Below are positions 40,580-53,300 of a stretch of 64,000 nucleotides of DNA, in pieces. The stretch comes from Phalacrocorax aristotelis (taxonomy: Eukaryota; Chordata; Aves; Suliformes; Phalacrocoracidae), in assembly GCF_949628215.1 (NCBI RefSeq), contig NC_134279.1, positions 78,299,330 through 78,363,329 on the forward strand. Reading direction: 5' to 3'. A program made the position numbers and the translations under genes. The stretch's first letter is position 1; each line of letters starts with the position of its first letter. The notes below the pieces were generated by a model. That model made no database searches, was not told the DNA's origin, and saw only the letters and a program-made list of their open reading frames with translations.

Positions 40580-41161
40580 AATGTGTGTGTCCTGTTGTCT
40601 CGGAGCACGTGTCCTCTGCGCATGCGCCTGGGCCCAGGGTCAACTGACAACATATGGGGGGGCTCAGACCCTCTAGAACTTTCCAGCACCCTCTAGTGCT
40701 GGTACTGGTCCTGCGCCCCACCGCCGAGCGGGAGGCAGGGCTGTGCAGAACGGTTACTGACTGTGAGAGGACAATGCTGTAAAAGGGGAAACCAGCAGAG
40801 ACCATGAGGAGCATTCTGGAACATTCCCCCACCGGATTTGGAGATACATCGGACTGACGGGACGCCGCAGATCCGTGGTGGTAGCTATCCCAGCTCTCCC
40901 TTTCTCCCTTTTTTCTCTTGTTCTCTCCCGTTCTCTTGTGTACTTGTTGTTGGCCAACTAAGGTGACTTGCCACTTGATCCTGTTTTGAATCTTAATTCT
41001 GTTTCTGAGAATGTAACAGGAACCTAGTCAGGATAACACATTGGAGTCAATCAGAAGTTAAGCCCAGCCACCCCCAACCTCCCGGAATTGTCTGAGGCCG
41101 GTTGGAAAGGAAGGGGGTTTAACCTCTGCCACATTGTTCAACCCAAGAATCCATCGTGACA
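40580..41161 (+). mobile_element. LTR-like element, probable solo LTR of an avian endogenous retrovirus
   Basis: A sharply bounded ~580-nt block unlike its surroundings. It has a GC-richer upstream part with CTCTAGAACTTTCCAGCACC, a degenerate TATA-like GTAAAAGGGG, and a pyrimidine-rich stretch (CAGCTCTCCCTTTCTCCCTT). It ends near ATCCATCGTGACA. The order fits a U3-R-U5 layout and resembles avian LTRs I know, but I cannot name the family, and target-site duplications are not evident. No gag/pol/env sequence lies beside it, so it would be solo and non-coding. Boundaries are approximate. Confidence 0.5.
40617..40628. promoter_or_regulatory. NRF1-type palindrome inside the LTR-like element
   Basis: TGCGCATGCGCC matches the NRF1 consensus (YGCGCAYGCGCR) except for C instead of R at the last position. 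It lies upstream of the TATA-like sequence, where a U3 enhancer would be. Confidence 0.55.
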
Positions 41162-44100
41162 CCCTCATGAAATGGGGGTGTTGGAGAGCCTCATAGAGAA
41201 GACGGTGGAGGGGAAGGGGTGTGTGTTTTATTTACTGCTCATTTATTTAATGTAGTCTAGGTTGAAGCACAGAAAAAAATGCTTGTCAAGGTATTTATCA
41301 GCTCTGCTTCTGATAAATAGGTAAAAATCCTCTTGTGTGAGGCTTTTAATGAGGACTGGATAGAAAATGAGCTTCTCAACCAGCGGGAGCTTCCTCAAAA
41401 CCCTCCTAGCCCAAGAGTGAAGGTGGTGGCTGGATCTGCAAAGCCACGTATATATCTCAGCACAATTTTTTGTGTCTCAGCAGCCTGTGAACACGGGTCT
41501 TCTTCCTGAAAGCCCTTAAGTCATACTGTTGCCTTACCCTTATCCCTTTGGCTCTGTTCCCCTGGCAAGATCCTTTCTAGCAGCCCCTCCCGAGGAGATG
41601 CTGTGGACAGTCTTCCCAGAACCAGCCCCCTGCAGCACTTTGGCAATGTCAGGGCCCCATCTCTGCTGTCACCCATGAAGCAAGGAGCCCCCAGGCTTCG
41701 TGTGTCGGTCACCTCCATCCAAGTATCTGAGTCCCTCCTGCTGCGGCAGTTGTGCATTGGGCGACAGTGGCAGCTGGGTATGATGTAAGTGCTGTTTCTT
41801 TCCCTGTCAGCTTTTGGGGACCCCCTGATCCTCTCCAGACAAAAATGCTTGAAGAAACCTTGTAAAGCATTTCAGGCTGGAAGAGACTGTGTTTTCCGAA
41901 TGGCTTCAGTATTTGGTATTAGAGTTTTGCTCAGCTTTAGCTAAAACAAGAATGTTTCACGTGAAGAAAGAAAAGAAGTGGACAGGAACTTTTCTTCTAC
42001 TTTCCTCTTCTCTCCTCAAACTTGACCTCAGGGTTCCCAGAGGGAAAGCTGTTTCCCAGCTATCTCCAGACAACTCAGTACCACATTGTCAGCTCACACA
42101 GTAAGGCCCCATTTGAATTTTATTGTCAGACAGTGAAAAGTGAGGTTTGGTAAACACCGCGTATTCTTGTGGAGACTGTTACCTTTGGTTTATGGTTAAA
42201 ATAAAACCAGTAACAACACAGTCTCTTGAAAATGCTCATATCCATAAATTTGAGATCCCCTCATTCCCCCCCAGCCCACGAGGTTTTGCAGTCCTCCTCG
42301 CTACATCACTGTCCCACAGACAGCACTGGAGACCCTCCCCTGGCAGCTTTATGGCCGATGGCTGAAGAACGAACTGTTACTCCTTGCAAATTATTTTCTA
42401 GATTGCCACAAAAATATACATCATTGTGTCATGGGATGGCAACTATATTAAATCTGGTTAGATAGTTAGGGTGGGTTGCTGCCATAAATCAGCCTCTGCC
42501 TGCCTTGTTGTGGGGGAAATGCAATCAATAGCTGTTGCAACGGTTTATATAGTTAAAAATATTTCCTTTTGCAAAACATTTTTAATACTTCTCCAATTCA
42601 TTAACATCCTGTCTATTTACTGCTTTGAAAAAAATCAAGCACATTCTCTTGGAAATCTGCATTGTCACTTCAGTAACGCATCCGTACGAACATTTGGAAG
42701 TGGTTAAAAAGGGGAATTATTTCATCGTGATAAAAAAAGAAGAATGAGAACAGCTCAGCTGAAAAGATTGCGTTGTCAGTTCTGATTTAATGTGTGAATA
42801 ATGCTAGCAGGATGGGGAGAACATCTTCTCCTGGATAGATTGTTTTTATGTTGTTAGAGTCTGTGTGCTGGGATTTACAGCTTGAAACTGTTATTTTTTT
42901 CAGAGGATACTTGTAATGAACTGGGGTTTGTTTCATTTCTCTTGACTATAAAGATCACCTGAATGTCAGTCATGCAGAAACTTGAAGATGGTTTGGATTA
43001 GAGGAAGTCAGTCTAAAGTTTGGACCAAAAGCTATACTGCCATTTCTCAAGTTCTTGTTGTGTGCCTTGTCAGTTAATTCTGCTCCTTAAATGCCCAGCT
43101 CCAGGAGCCAAGTGTCCCTGTGAGGTTGCCGGGCTATTGTGCTGACCGTGTCTTCATTGGGAGTGGCAGCCTGGTAGCTCTTAGCCCAACACTGGAGAAA
43201 AGCTTGAAAACCTGACTTGGCTGCAACCGATGAGCTCAGAAACTTAAATCAGGGGAACTACACTGTGCACTCTGAAGACGAGTGTAGCCATAAAATCCTT
43301 TGAAGAGTTCCTTTTGGCAAGGGCATAAGCAAGGAAATGATTTTTTTATAGTGTTAAAGAGCTGGAAGTTTGAGGACCCTCCTAACCCTTGCAGCAGTTT
43401 CTCATTTTTGAAGTCATTAAGTAACTTGGCCAAAGTTCCCGGAGAAGATCTGAACATGGAAGAAATGGAAAAGTTACTTTCCTGACCAAACCTCTTCAGT
43501 TGATGTGAGTCAGCTGCCTCAGGTCTGGGGGTTTCCTGGTGGCAAGAGATGGTCTCCACACGGAGAGCTGCACTTTGATGCTTTCTAACCTGCTCTGTGC
43601 CTGCACTGCGACAGGGGAAAGCAATAGCCTGCACGCATCCTTCTGCGAAAGGAAGCAATGCAAGTTTAAAAGCTTTTCTCCTCACCTGGTAATTGCCCCA
43701 CATCAATCTTCCACAGCCGAAGAGGATGGTTAGCTGGAACTTTCCTGGGGAGGGAAAGGTGGTGTAGGGCAGGCTCTTCTTGCACATGAACCCATGTGAA
43801 AAGCACACCCAAGTTTCTGGCTCGTTTCAGGCCTATAAAACACCCTGTTCCCATGTGGCTGCAGAAATACCCCACATTACGTACCCTGAGAGCTCAGGTT
43901 TGTGGAGATTTTGAGAAGACGGTGCAGCCTGGACTCTTTCTGTTGCCAGCATTCTTTGACTTAGCTGAATGAACCAGGTGACTGAAGAGAGGGTGAGGTT
44001 AGCAGCTTGTTGACATTTGATTCGTGAATATTTTTATCCTGTTCACTTATTTGTTTTATGTGACTCTTTTTCTGATTAGAGAAGTGAACTTCAGCCTCAG

Positions 44101-45836
44101 GATTTGAAAACGATTTTCTCCACAGATGCAGCTCTGAAGAATGGCTGATAAATGCTAATTATCCCAGGTAACAGAAGGTCCCTCAAGGGCAGAAGGCTAC
44201 AAAGTCTGATGATGCATTTGAGCCATCGATGACTCTGGTTCACCTCCTATTTGCTTCAAACCATTCCCCTCTCTTTTGTCTGGCCTGGCAAAGCACTCTC
44301 ATGCAAAATATTGAAGAAGCAGACCTAGATTTGAACCACTACTTCCACAGATGGGACAGCTTGAATCCTGCTCATCAGCAATAACGATATCGGTCTCCTG
44401 GTTATTAATGATTTATCTAGTAATTTGTTTTTTTCCCCCTAAAGAGTCTGAAAACTCTAGAAATATTATGAACTAGCAAATGATTCCTTAGGTGAGATTT
44501 CAGGAGGTGGTAAGATGGAGCAGAAGGGGAAGAGATATCTGATGGTGTCAACAGCGGGCACAGCAGAGGAAGAGGATGGTTTTATTCAACTCTGCATTCA
44601 GGCCCCTAAATCTGGCTTTTGCCAAATATAAGAGTGGGATTCAACTTCCCACATGGAGATGCCAAGTAGCCAAAACTTCTACATGGGGCTTGTGAATATG
44701 ATACAGCACCTGTGGAAGACTCATGGGCTAAAGGAGAGCAGATGGAGGCCAGGGAGGGCAGTCTGGGGCATCCAAACTGGCACCAGCTGGTTGCTACCTT
44801 GACCCTTAGATCTCCATTGAGACTTAGCTTAAACAACCAGCTAACTCCTGTACCTGGATGCCAAAGCATAGGTTTCACTGGAGCTGAATCCCATTTTCAA
44901 TGTTACTAAATTAAAAGGGAGGTGTGTGAATTTTGCCATAGAGGAGGATATGTCCATTAACTAGCTTCCTCCTCTGTGAGTCTGTCTGTCTGTCAAGCTG
45001 CCTGTCTGACCAAAGTGACAAGCATCTACATTTCTGTGCTCTGCTGCTGTTGAGCAGGTCTGTGCTGCCAGACCAGTGTGATCAGTCTGTCTTTTTGTGT
45101 TCAGCTGTTAATATATTAATTCAATTGGCAAAATAGAAGTGTGTTCAAATTCCTCCTGAGCCTGTGACATAAAGGGTATTTTGTGTCGCTTTTCATCGCC
45201 AAGAGATTTAAGAAGTTCCTTAAGTCTGGGTCAGTCTTATAGCCCTTTTCAGTGTGATGTGAACCCCAGACCCAGCTTTAATCACAGGCTGTGAACCGTG
45301 TGGACAGAATGGGGATGGTTGGAAAAAAAAAGGCTTTTCTCTGAGATCTTAAATCATAAATGGGGCCTCCTTTTTCCTTTTGTGGTTAATAAGCGAGCAC
45401 CCGGGACTGTGAAAGGATTTCAGTGCCTCTTTCCTACACTGGCATCCTCTTAAGAAGTTAAGATCTCAAAGTATCTCAGCTTCTGAAGGTGTTTGCAATG
45501 CTTCTGCGTTTATGAGCAAAGTGATCGTTGCAAAGAAGTGTTTGCTAAAATGCTTGGGCCTGTGGTTCAAGAGGTCACACTCAATGGCCGGGAAGGCTCT
45601 TTCTGGCTTTTAACACCCACACACCTGTTAAATCATTTCTATTCTGCAGACTTCCATGTGTCAACCCAAGGCTCACTCCTGATGTGAGCCTGCAGAGCAT
45701 GTGAAATAGTGGTCTGGATCTGTAAGGTGGGTAACTGTTCTTGGAGGGCTTTAACCAAAGTCTGCCAACACTTTATCCCCAGGGGAAACTCCAGTGAAGT
45801 AGACAGCCCAGATGGCAGGCGGTGAGTGGCTGGGGG
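41162..45836. other. Intergenic, no gene recognised
   Basis: Holds one orphan open frame with an exon-like look (about 41530-41788, see findings), an old SINE-like motif at about 43395-43450 (AAGTAACTTGGCCAAAGTTC), a tiny TCTG run near 44979-44994, and the first copy of a 53-nt repeat at 45541. Longest open frame 43236-43808 (minus) has no recognisable domain. Confidence 0.5.
45541..45593 (+). repeat. 53-nt direct repeat, copy 1
   Basis: Matches 47319-47371 at 48 of 53 positions, counted by eye: TTTGCTAAAATGCTT, then GTGGTTCAAGAGGTCACACT and CAATGGCCGGGA. Not part of the CR1 consensus as I know it. Confidence 0.8.
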
Positions 45837-45922
45837 ATCATAGGATAATACAAGTTGGGAAGAGACCTCAGGAGGCCTCTAGCTTAGTCTCCTGCTCAAA
45901 GCAGGGTCAACTATGAGGTTAC
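45837..45922 (-). mobile_element. CR1 3' tail fragment, minus strand
   Basis: On the + strand ATCATAGGATAATACAAGTT is followed by GGGAAGAGACCTCAGGAGGC and CCTGCTCAAAGCAGGGTCAA, the reverse complement of a CR1 3' end. About 85 nt of recognisable sequence, old and truncated. Confidence 0.85.
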
Positions 45923-46439
45923 TGCAGCAAACCCAGGCTGGCAGCAGTGTTTGTTTCAGAAAGTTGCTATTTGAAAGTGTAGCTGCTCTTCTTTGCTCGC
46001 TATCCCCACAGTAACCCTGCACTTCAGTTTCATGTTTGCAGCCTGATTCTGGAGCAGCCCCAGTAGAGTTCAGGTATTTTAAGATCTTCGTCTACATGGA
46101 CACTTGAATTGTCTGTTTTGGTAGAGCTTGATTGTTCTTCAGTATTCATTGCCTGGTCTAGAAGTGGAGTGACTCATCTTTAAGCTGTGTCAAGAGAAAA
46201 GAAAATATATCATACTGCTCTTGCCCATCACAGTAATTATGAAAGTTGTGCTTCTGCTTCAGACTCAGTTTTACTCCCTAGACTCATCCTCTCTGAAGGT
46301 GGCACTTGCAAAAATATACCCAGTGAATTTCTTGGCTTTTCTTTCATTTAGTTAACTCCACACCTCAGGAAGATATAAATGAGATATTACAAGGCTTGGA
46401 CCTTTCTCTGTGTGTTTTACACGCTGCAGTGCTTCATGA

Positions 46440-47318
46440 GGGCCTGATGAGATTCATCCAAGGGTACCTAAAGAGCTGGCTGGTGTCATAGCGAGACCTC
46501 TCTCAATGATTTTTTAATGCTGTTGGGAATCTGGAGATTCCAGTCGACTGGAAGCTGGCAAACATTGTCCCAGTCTTTAAGAAGGTCAACAGGCATGACC
46601 TTGGTAACTACAGGCCTGTCAGTCTCACTGCTGGGCCTGGCAAAATCATGGAGAAGATTAATCTGGGAGTTACTGAAAAACACCTGACAGACAGTGCAGT
46701 CATTGGTCCCAGCCAGCACGGGTTCACGAGGGGAAAGGCCTGCCTAACACATTTGAATCCTTCCATGACAAGGTCACCCACCCGCTGACCAAGGGAAGGC
46801 AGCCGATGTGATCCCTCTGGATTTCAGTGAAGCTTTCGATACTGTCTCTCACAGCCTCCCCCTGGACAAAATGCCCAGCACACGGCTGGATAAACACGCA
46901 ATGCAGCGGGTGAGCAACCGGCCGACGGGTCGGGCCCAAAGGGTTACAGTAAATGCGGTTACATCGGGCCGGCGGGCGGTCACGAGGCGGGTTTGCAGGG
47001 ATCCATCTTAGGGCCGGTACTCTTTAATCTCTTCATAACTGACTTGGATGCAGGACTGGAAGGAATGCTAATTGAGTTTGCTGGTGACACAAGGTTGGGA
47101 GGAGCTGTTGACGTTCTGGAGGGCAGAGAGGCCCTGCAGAGGGATCTGGACTCACTGGAGAGCTGGGCAATCGCCAACTGTAGGAATTTTAAGAAGGGCA
47201 AGTGCTGGAGTTTGCCCCTGGGGCACGGCACCCCTGGCTGTACAGACAGACTGGGGAGCGAGAGGCTGGAGAGCAGCTCTGCAGAGATGGACCTGGGGGT
47301 TCTGGTCCATGGCAAGTT
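46440..47318 (+). mobile_element. CR1 LINE reverse-transcriptase fragment, inactivated
   Basis: Starts with GGCCTGATGAGATTCATCCA and covers the middle of CR1 ORF2. Peptide traces read WKLANIVPVFKK, NYRPVSLTAGPGKIMEKI, SQHGFTRGKACL, LDFSEAFDTVSHS (RT motif A), GSILGPVLFNLFITDLDAG, FAGDTRLGGAVDVLEGREAL (motif C region) and LGVLV. There are several frame breaks, including between the motif A frame and the GSILGPVL frame (about 46980-47000). The first Asp of motif C is Gly (AGD instead of ADD). The CR1 3' tail is absent. Non-functional relic, older than copies A and B. Confidence 0.93.
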
Positions 47319-47371
47319 TTTGCTAAAATGCTTTGGTCTATGGTTCAAGAGGTCACACTCAATAGCTGGGA
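47319..47371 (+). repeat. 53-nt direct repeat, copy 2, at the CR1 breakpoint
   Basis: Partner of 45541-45593, starting exactly where CR1 homology stops. Of the five differences from copy 1, four are transitions. Confidence 0.8.
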
Positions 47372-50300
47372 CTCATCTTTGTGTACCCCTACAAGTCTGG
47401 TACAGCAACAATGGACCTTGAGCAAACAGGACATAGAAGCAGGCACTGTAGGATAACTGGATGGCCACTGGTTTGGTGGACTGTTAGATGTTTTTGGAAA
47501 AGTTCACATTTCTCTGTGAAAGTCTGCATCAGTGGTCTGCCTCCTGTTTGGGTAAAGACTTTGCATTCCTCTCTAATTCATGCTGGCTTCAGACTAGTTT
47601 GGCATTTAAAATTTCTGTTCCTCAACAATCCCATGCTGCCGTCTCACCTTCTGGGTAGGTGCTTGTTCCTGCAGCACAAAGACAGTCAGATTTAGGCAGG
47701 GCTGGATCTGTCCGTACTGTCAATTTTCAGGGACTGTCCAGGTATGCAATCATGTCATGGGATGTGAAATACGTGTCACAACAGGCCATGCTAGCAAGAA
47801 GCCACAAAGTTCTTCACCTCCCTTCACGCTGGTATTTCTGCACCTGATTTATTTGTTGCCATAAGTCTTAATCTTTGAAAAGTTTACCCAGGCACCTCAC
47901 TGAGAAGCATGGAAGATTGCCCATATGCCAATATAGAAGAAACTTGTACAGCAAGGTATTCTGATACCCATTGTTTAAATCACAGCTACATTGTGAAGCA
48001 AGTCTTTTGTATTAGATAAGGGGACCAAAGAGCACAGGTGGGATAAAGATTTATTTAGCAGTTCTCTCTATGGCCAAGGACCAACCTTCACAAAACCCGA
48101 ATGCTACGGCACAGAAAAAGGTGAGGGATTGTCTAGGTTAATGCAGTATCTGGCCAGGCCATTGCTATGATGGAGCCATAAAGAGAGCGCTAGTGTTCCC
48201 AAGCTGTACTTCCAGGAGAGGGAGAATAAATACCCATGTAAATGGTATGGTGAGTCCTTATCATGACTGAAGTACTCATGCTCAGAAGGAGATGGCATTA
48301 AACTGAAGACATGTAGAGAAAGTCAGCTAGGATGGCTGCAGGGAAGGAGAATGGACTGTCTGCAAGGTGGCCAGAAGAGTTTGCTTTGGAACATCAAGCA
48401 TTTGAGAAAGGATGTGATGTTTGAGTGCTTTTGTCTAGGGAAAAGCTTTCAAAATGCTAGTCCACAGAGCATGACCAGGCTGCTAGTGCAGAGCACAGAA
48501 CTGATGCAGAATCACTGATGCAGCAACATCCAGTGTTTTCTGCTCCAGGTATGAGGATGGCTGAGTGGCTGTCTGTGAGAAGAGCCCTGATCTTCACTAT
48601 GGGCAATTGGTCCAGGTTGCTTGGAGATAATTGACAGGGATGGAAAAGGAAGGAAAAGAGCTTCTGAAGTGACAATAGTGATGCAAGGACAGGAAGGTAG
48701 AGGCTGGACATGGTTCTACTGAAACTAGGAAAATAAAGGAAGGATTAATGTTCTGTCTTGCTCTATAGTGGGAAGTGAGAAAGGAGGGGCAAGGAACCAA
48801 ACCAGAGTATGTGGAAAGCAGCATGAAACATAGCTCAGCGGCCCTGAAGGGTCCTTCACTTCTACGCTCCACCTTCCTGGGACCCACTCATCACCTTTGC
48901 TGTTGCAAACTATTTCAGCGTTATCTGTAAATAACCTGAACGTTTTGGGCCATATTTATAATTCTGAGGGGAAAAATAAGGGAGGCAGGGAGACAAAGGA
49001 GACAATGCAGAAGTTCCTTTGTATTCTCTTTCCTTTTAGTTATCCCTTTCTTCTTTCATCCCTCCTTTTTTCTCTCTTCCGATGTGTCCCTGGTGGTCAC
49101 TGCACAAGATTAATCATTTGAATGGGAGAAGTGCCACCTTGAGGTAATCGTGAAGGATTACATCTATGACCATTGCAAAAGAGGTGAGGTGGTAAATTTA
49201 AAAATGCTGCTTTCTCAGAGCCGGGTGATGATCTGCTGGGCTACCTGCTCTGGAGTGAGCCATTCGAGCTACCCAGCTGGAGCACTGGGCTTTACAGCAA
49301 CAGTCACCATGCAGGGGAAAATCCTCTGTTGTCATTCTTGGCAGCAGTGTGAAAAACCTCTGCTTAGCGGCCAACCAAGGGCCCTGAAGCAAACAACATG
49401 ATAGATTATATTAAGAACAGATTTGCAAATATCACAGTTAGCATTGTGTCAGTTTGAGACCCATACCATAAGGCCAGTGTAACTCTGATCACCATGTTGG
49501 AGAAAGCACAGGGTAGCAATAAGAAAAGCTCAGAGAAGGGAGATGAAAATAATCACCCCTATGAAAAAACCTCTGTTGGAAGAAATTAATACAAGATGAT
49601 GCGGTAAAAGGTAAGTCTATCACTCAGGCTTTCCTGGTCATACCAGAACAAGGACCATCCTAATGAAACACATTTTAAAGTGATGAAAGCAAACACCTCT
49701 GAATAAATAAAGAAGTATCTGGAAAAGCTTCAGTCACAAGATTTTATTGAGAAAACCACAGTGAATTAAAGGAACTGATCCTTTTAAGAACAACAAAATG
49801 TCAGTGGTTTCTCTGGCCTGACAATATAACTAGGAAGCACATTCCCAAATGCATAGCCATCGCAGCAGGACGGCTGGTAGAAATGCCTGGGTTGGGGACA
49901 GCTGGAGGGGACGGAGGCAGCTGCAAAGGTAGACAGAGTGGAAACCTCCTCTTTGAGGTGGGGAAGGTTTTAGTGAGCCCAGGAATATTTTTTTAAACAG
50001 GCTAGGAGCTAGTGATGGTTTTAACACCTCGTTATTTTAAATTAGACTGAACTACCTCCAGCTGAGCCCTGCCCAAGAGGCAGATGAACCTTTGTACCTT
50101 GGCTTCTAAGTTAACAAGCTTTGGCCTGTCCCGGAAAGAAATCTTTTCTTCTATGAGCAGCAGTGTGTGACTGCCGACTGTGAAGGTTTTCTACCTTCAT
50201 TTTTGATGCTGTTAGGACTGTGTATCAGACAGATGTTTGCCTGGCTCTGATTTGGCAACCCCTGTAGATCAGTTACTCCCCTGACTGCATGGATACTGAT

Positions 50301-53300
50301 GTAGCCTAGCTCAGATATAGCTCATACAAAGCTAAGACCACTGTATTTTTCTAACCAAACATCAGGCAGGAAAGCTAGATGGCTCGGGAAAGGCTGACAT
50401 TGCCCAGTGCAAAAGTAATTTTTGTCCTTAAGGATCAAAAACTTATTATGGACAGTCCAGCAAGCAAAAATATTCCTGACTGCTTTCCCTAGCATATGTA
50501 CTTCGAATGCTCCTACCTGCATCCTTACCTTCTCCTTAAAGAACGATGGTACTAGGCTGGTGGACTAAACTTCAGATGGAAGCCTGCCCCATCTGCCATC
50601 CGGTCTGCTCTGAGCCAAGTACTTTCTAGAAAATAATGTCCTGACTTAGCAAATTTACCCTGCACATGGATCAATACATCTACAAAACCTGTTTGCCTTT
50701 GAGGCTCTCTGCACCGCCTCTTCTGCACCTGGCCATTCAGTCTCTGAAGCAAGCTCGGTGGGGAGGGAGGTGGAAAGTAATTTCATAAACCACGTTATTT
50801 TCTCTCATTCTGAAGCTCTGGAGCTTTTGAAGAACTTCATAAGAAAATTCTTTATACAACTCCATCTAAGGCTCTCTCCACCTGTATAGTTTGCTCTCTC
50901 TGTTTCTCTTAAGATTTCCTTGTATTTCCATTCCCTTAATCCCATTTCATCTTTCTTTCAATGCTCTACCATGTGCAGTCATCTTGCTGACATGGTAAGT
51001 TTTTAATTTTCCACTGAGAAATGACTCATTTATTACAGTAGGGGTTCCAGCTCTTTACCAACTGCTTACAGATGCCCTTTGAATTGAGCTTTGAATGGGC
51101 TTCATGAATAATAATACAAAAATAACCCAGTGATGTGATTTGACTTTGGCTCTTGAAAACCCATAAATCATCTTAAGCACCATCAGTTAAAAAAGTCCAC
51201 TGTGGAGAAAAGCATGCATTTGCCAAGCCAGAAATAGGCTCTGTGCAACCTGTTTACAAGACTTTTAGATCTAGACAAGTGGAGAAAGTAGGTCGTTTTG
51301 GTCACATGTAGAGACTTGGACAGGGCATCCATTGCTTTGAGAGCTTGGAGACATCCATATCAACACCGTGAAGATGTCACCGTCCAGATGGCTGGTGCCC
51401 AGCAGGGTATGGCACAGCTCAGAGGCAGAGGGTGTTGATGGATACCAGGCAGTCTGAGTTCAGGCTGCAGACATCATCTTGCCCAGTGTGGAAGAGGGTC
51501 AGTGCAGGCTCACATGAGGGGCAAACGTCTAGAGCACCATATGGCAGGATGAATGGCTTGGCTTCAAGATCTCTCTTCCTTTTCAGGAGGTGGGTACAGG
51601 TGGACAGAGAATGACAGTGGTGGTTACCCCATTGGGCCAACCAAGCAGGGGGCAATGATGTGCTGCCTCTTTGGGCTGAATCATAAGGGGCCAAGGGGAA
51701 GAAAGACCCAGCAGTCTTGGCTTTGCCTCTTGCCCATCACCTTGCTCAGACCTCATGGACAGAGGAGTGGGGAGGCTCAGCAGGCTTGCAGAGGCCCATG
51801 AGGATGGGAAGATGAAGGGAATGAATTTGCTTCACCGGCGCTGCTTTGTGCAATGCAGATATGTGCCTTTGCATGCAGCTTATCTGTAAGCAACATTTTA
51901 GTCTCACTGGGCACATCCTTGTTAATGCTTTGGGGTTAATTTTTCCTCTTCTTTTTCTACCCTGTTATTCACCAGTGACTAGCCAGACAATGAACCAGTC
52001 CTAGCATTTTTTTGATGTTTTTTCATTCATTTCCCTTTTTGGTTCTCTCAGCCATTTAGTTAAAATTTTTCAGGAGGAGGAGGGGGAAATGCTTCTTTTC
52101 ATGAGATGCCCTTTTGTGACCGTAGTCCAATTATAGCTCTCTCTTTGTGGGTGTCATGGCAAGTGTATAACATTTATAATTCCAGCAGTACCTTTCAGGC
52201 TGAAAGAGTCCAGTGTTAGTGTGCACTAAGATAGACACGGTGACACCAGTGCTTATAGCAAGATGTGCCAGATTGCTTTTATTCCTCTCTGATGACTTGA
52301 TCTGAAGTGCATATGAAGTTGGTGGCGATGCTGAATAAAGCCCAGAGAAGTGGATGGGGAGGGGAGTTTCACGCCTTGGCCAGCTGTGAGGTGCAATTAG
52401 GAGGGCTCAGGAGGAATGTGTAGCTCAGAGGTGAGGACTGCCTTGCACCCCTGTTATTGGAGACAGGTGGAATTGCAGCCCAAGCAGGATGTGCATCTCA
52501 ATAGGCAGGTTTAGCCCCATCTGCTTCACCTGTGCCGGTCTTTTAGCTGTGCCTGAGGCTGATCCTGAAGGACGTCTGATTTGCTGGTGAGCTGATTTAG
52601 AAGTCTGAGCCCTCAGCAGCTACTCTATCACCCAGTAACATCTTCCAAATGTCTTTTTTGTCCTCTCGAAGCCTCTCTCTGAAACACTGCGTTGGTCTCA
52701 CAGGGATAGAGGTGAAAGGAGAAAGAGTGGTCAATGGCAGTTACAGGTATTTTCTTCTCTGTTTTGGTGTTTAGTGGCTGTTTGTCTGGAAGTGAGGAAT
52801 AACATAAGAAAGCTATGGATGAGCCCTACCTTGCTTTGGAGCTGGTTGCTATTGCTTTATCTTTGGGAGCTCAATGTACAGCTGGTCTGGCGCTACTGTT
52901 ACTGCAAAATTTGATCTTTTTGGCCTTAAAGTGCTTATTCTTAGGAGCTTTACGGGCTGTGCGTGTGTGAAACAGGACAGTAAAATTTGCTAGGCAAACT
53001 AGGCTCGAACCATTATCGCTGCAGATTCAAGGATCACTTACAGCCCTTTCCTTCATGGCCTGGTGAACAAGCAATGTTTGATGGAGACTAGATAAATTAT
53101 GATGAATACAGCTGTATGATAATGGGCTGGTTGCATCTCTGCCAATGTCATAGATCAAATACGGTTCAGTGTTTCAATGTTTCGACTAAACTGATATCCT
53201 GAAATATTGTGTCTGCTAATTGTGACTTAAATGCTTGAACTCAGTGGAAACTTGGCGGCTGACTGTGATTAATTGTCATATTTTAGTACCGTTGATGCTA

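Noticed and set aside
43236-43808. 190-codon open frame on the minus strand
   Set aside because: No domain, no splice context that convinces me, and it overlaps a diverged SINE-like motif. Likely chance.
45541-45593. tRNA-like B-box (GGTTCAAGAGGTCAC) in the 53-nt repeat
   Set aside because: No matching A box, acceptor stem or cloverleaf around either copy.
46440-47318. Possible active reverse transcriptase or defence-type RT
   Set aside because: Sequence and motif order are those of CR1 ORF2, with frame breaks and a lost catalytic Asp.
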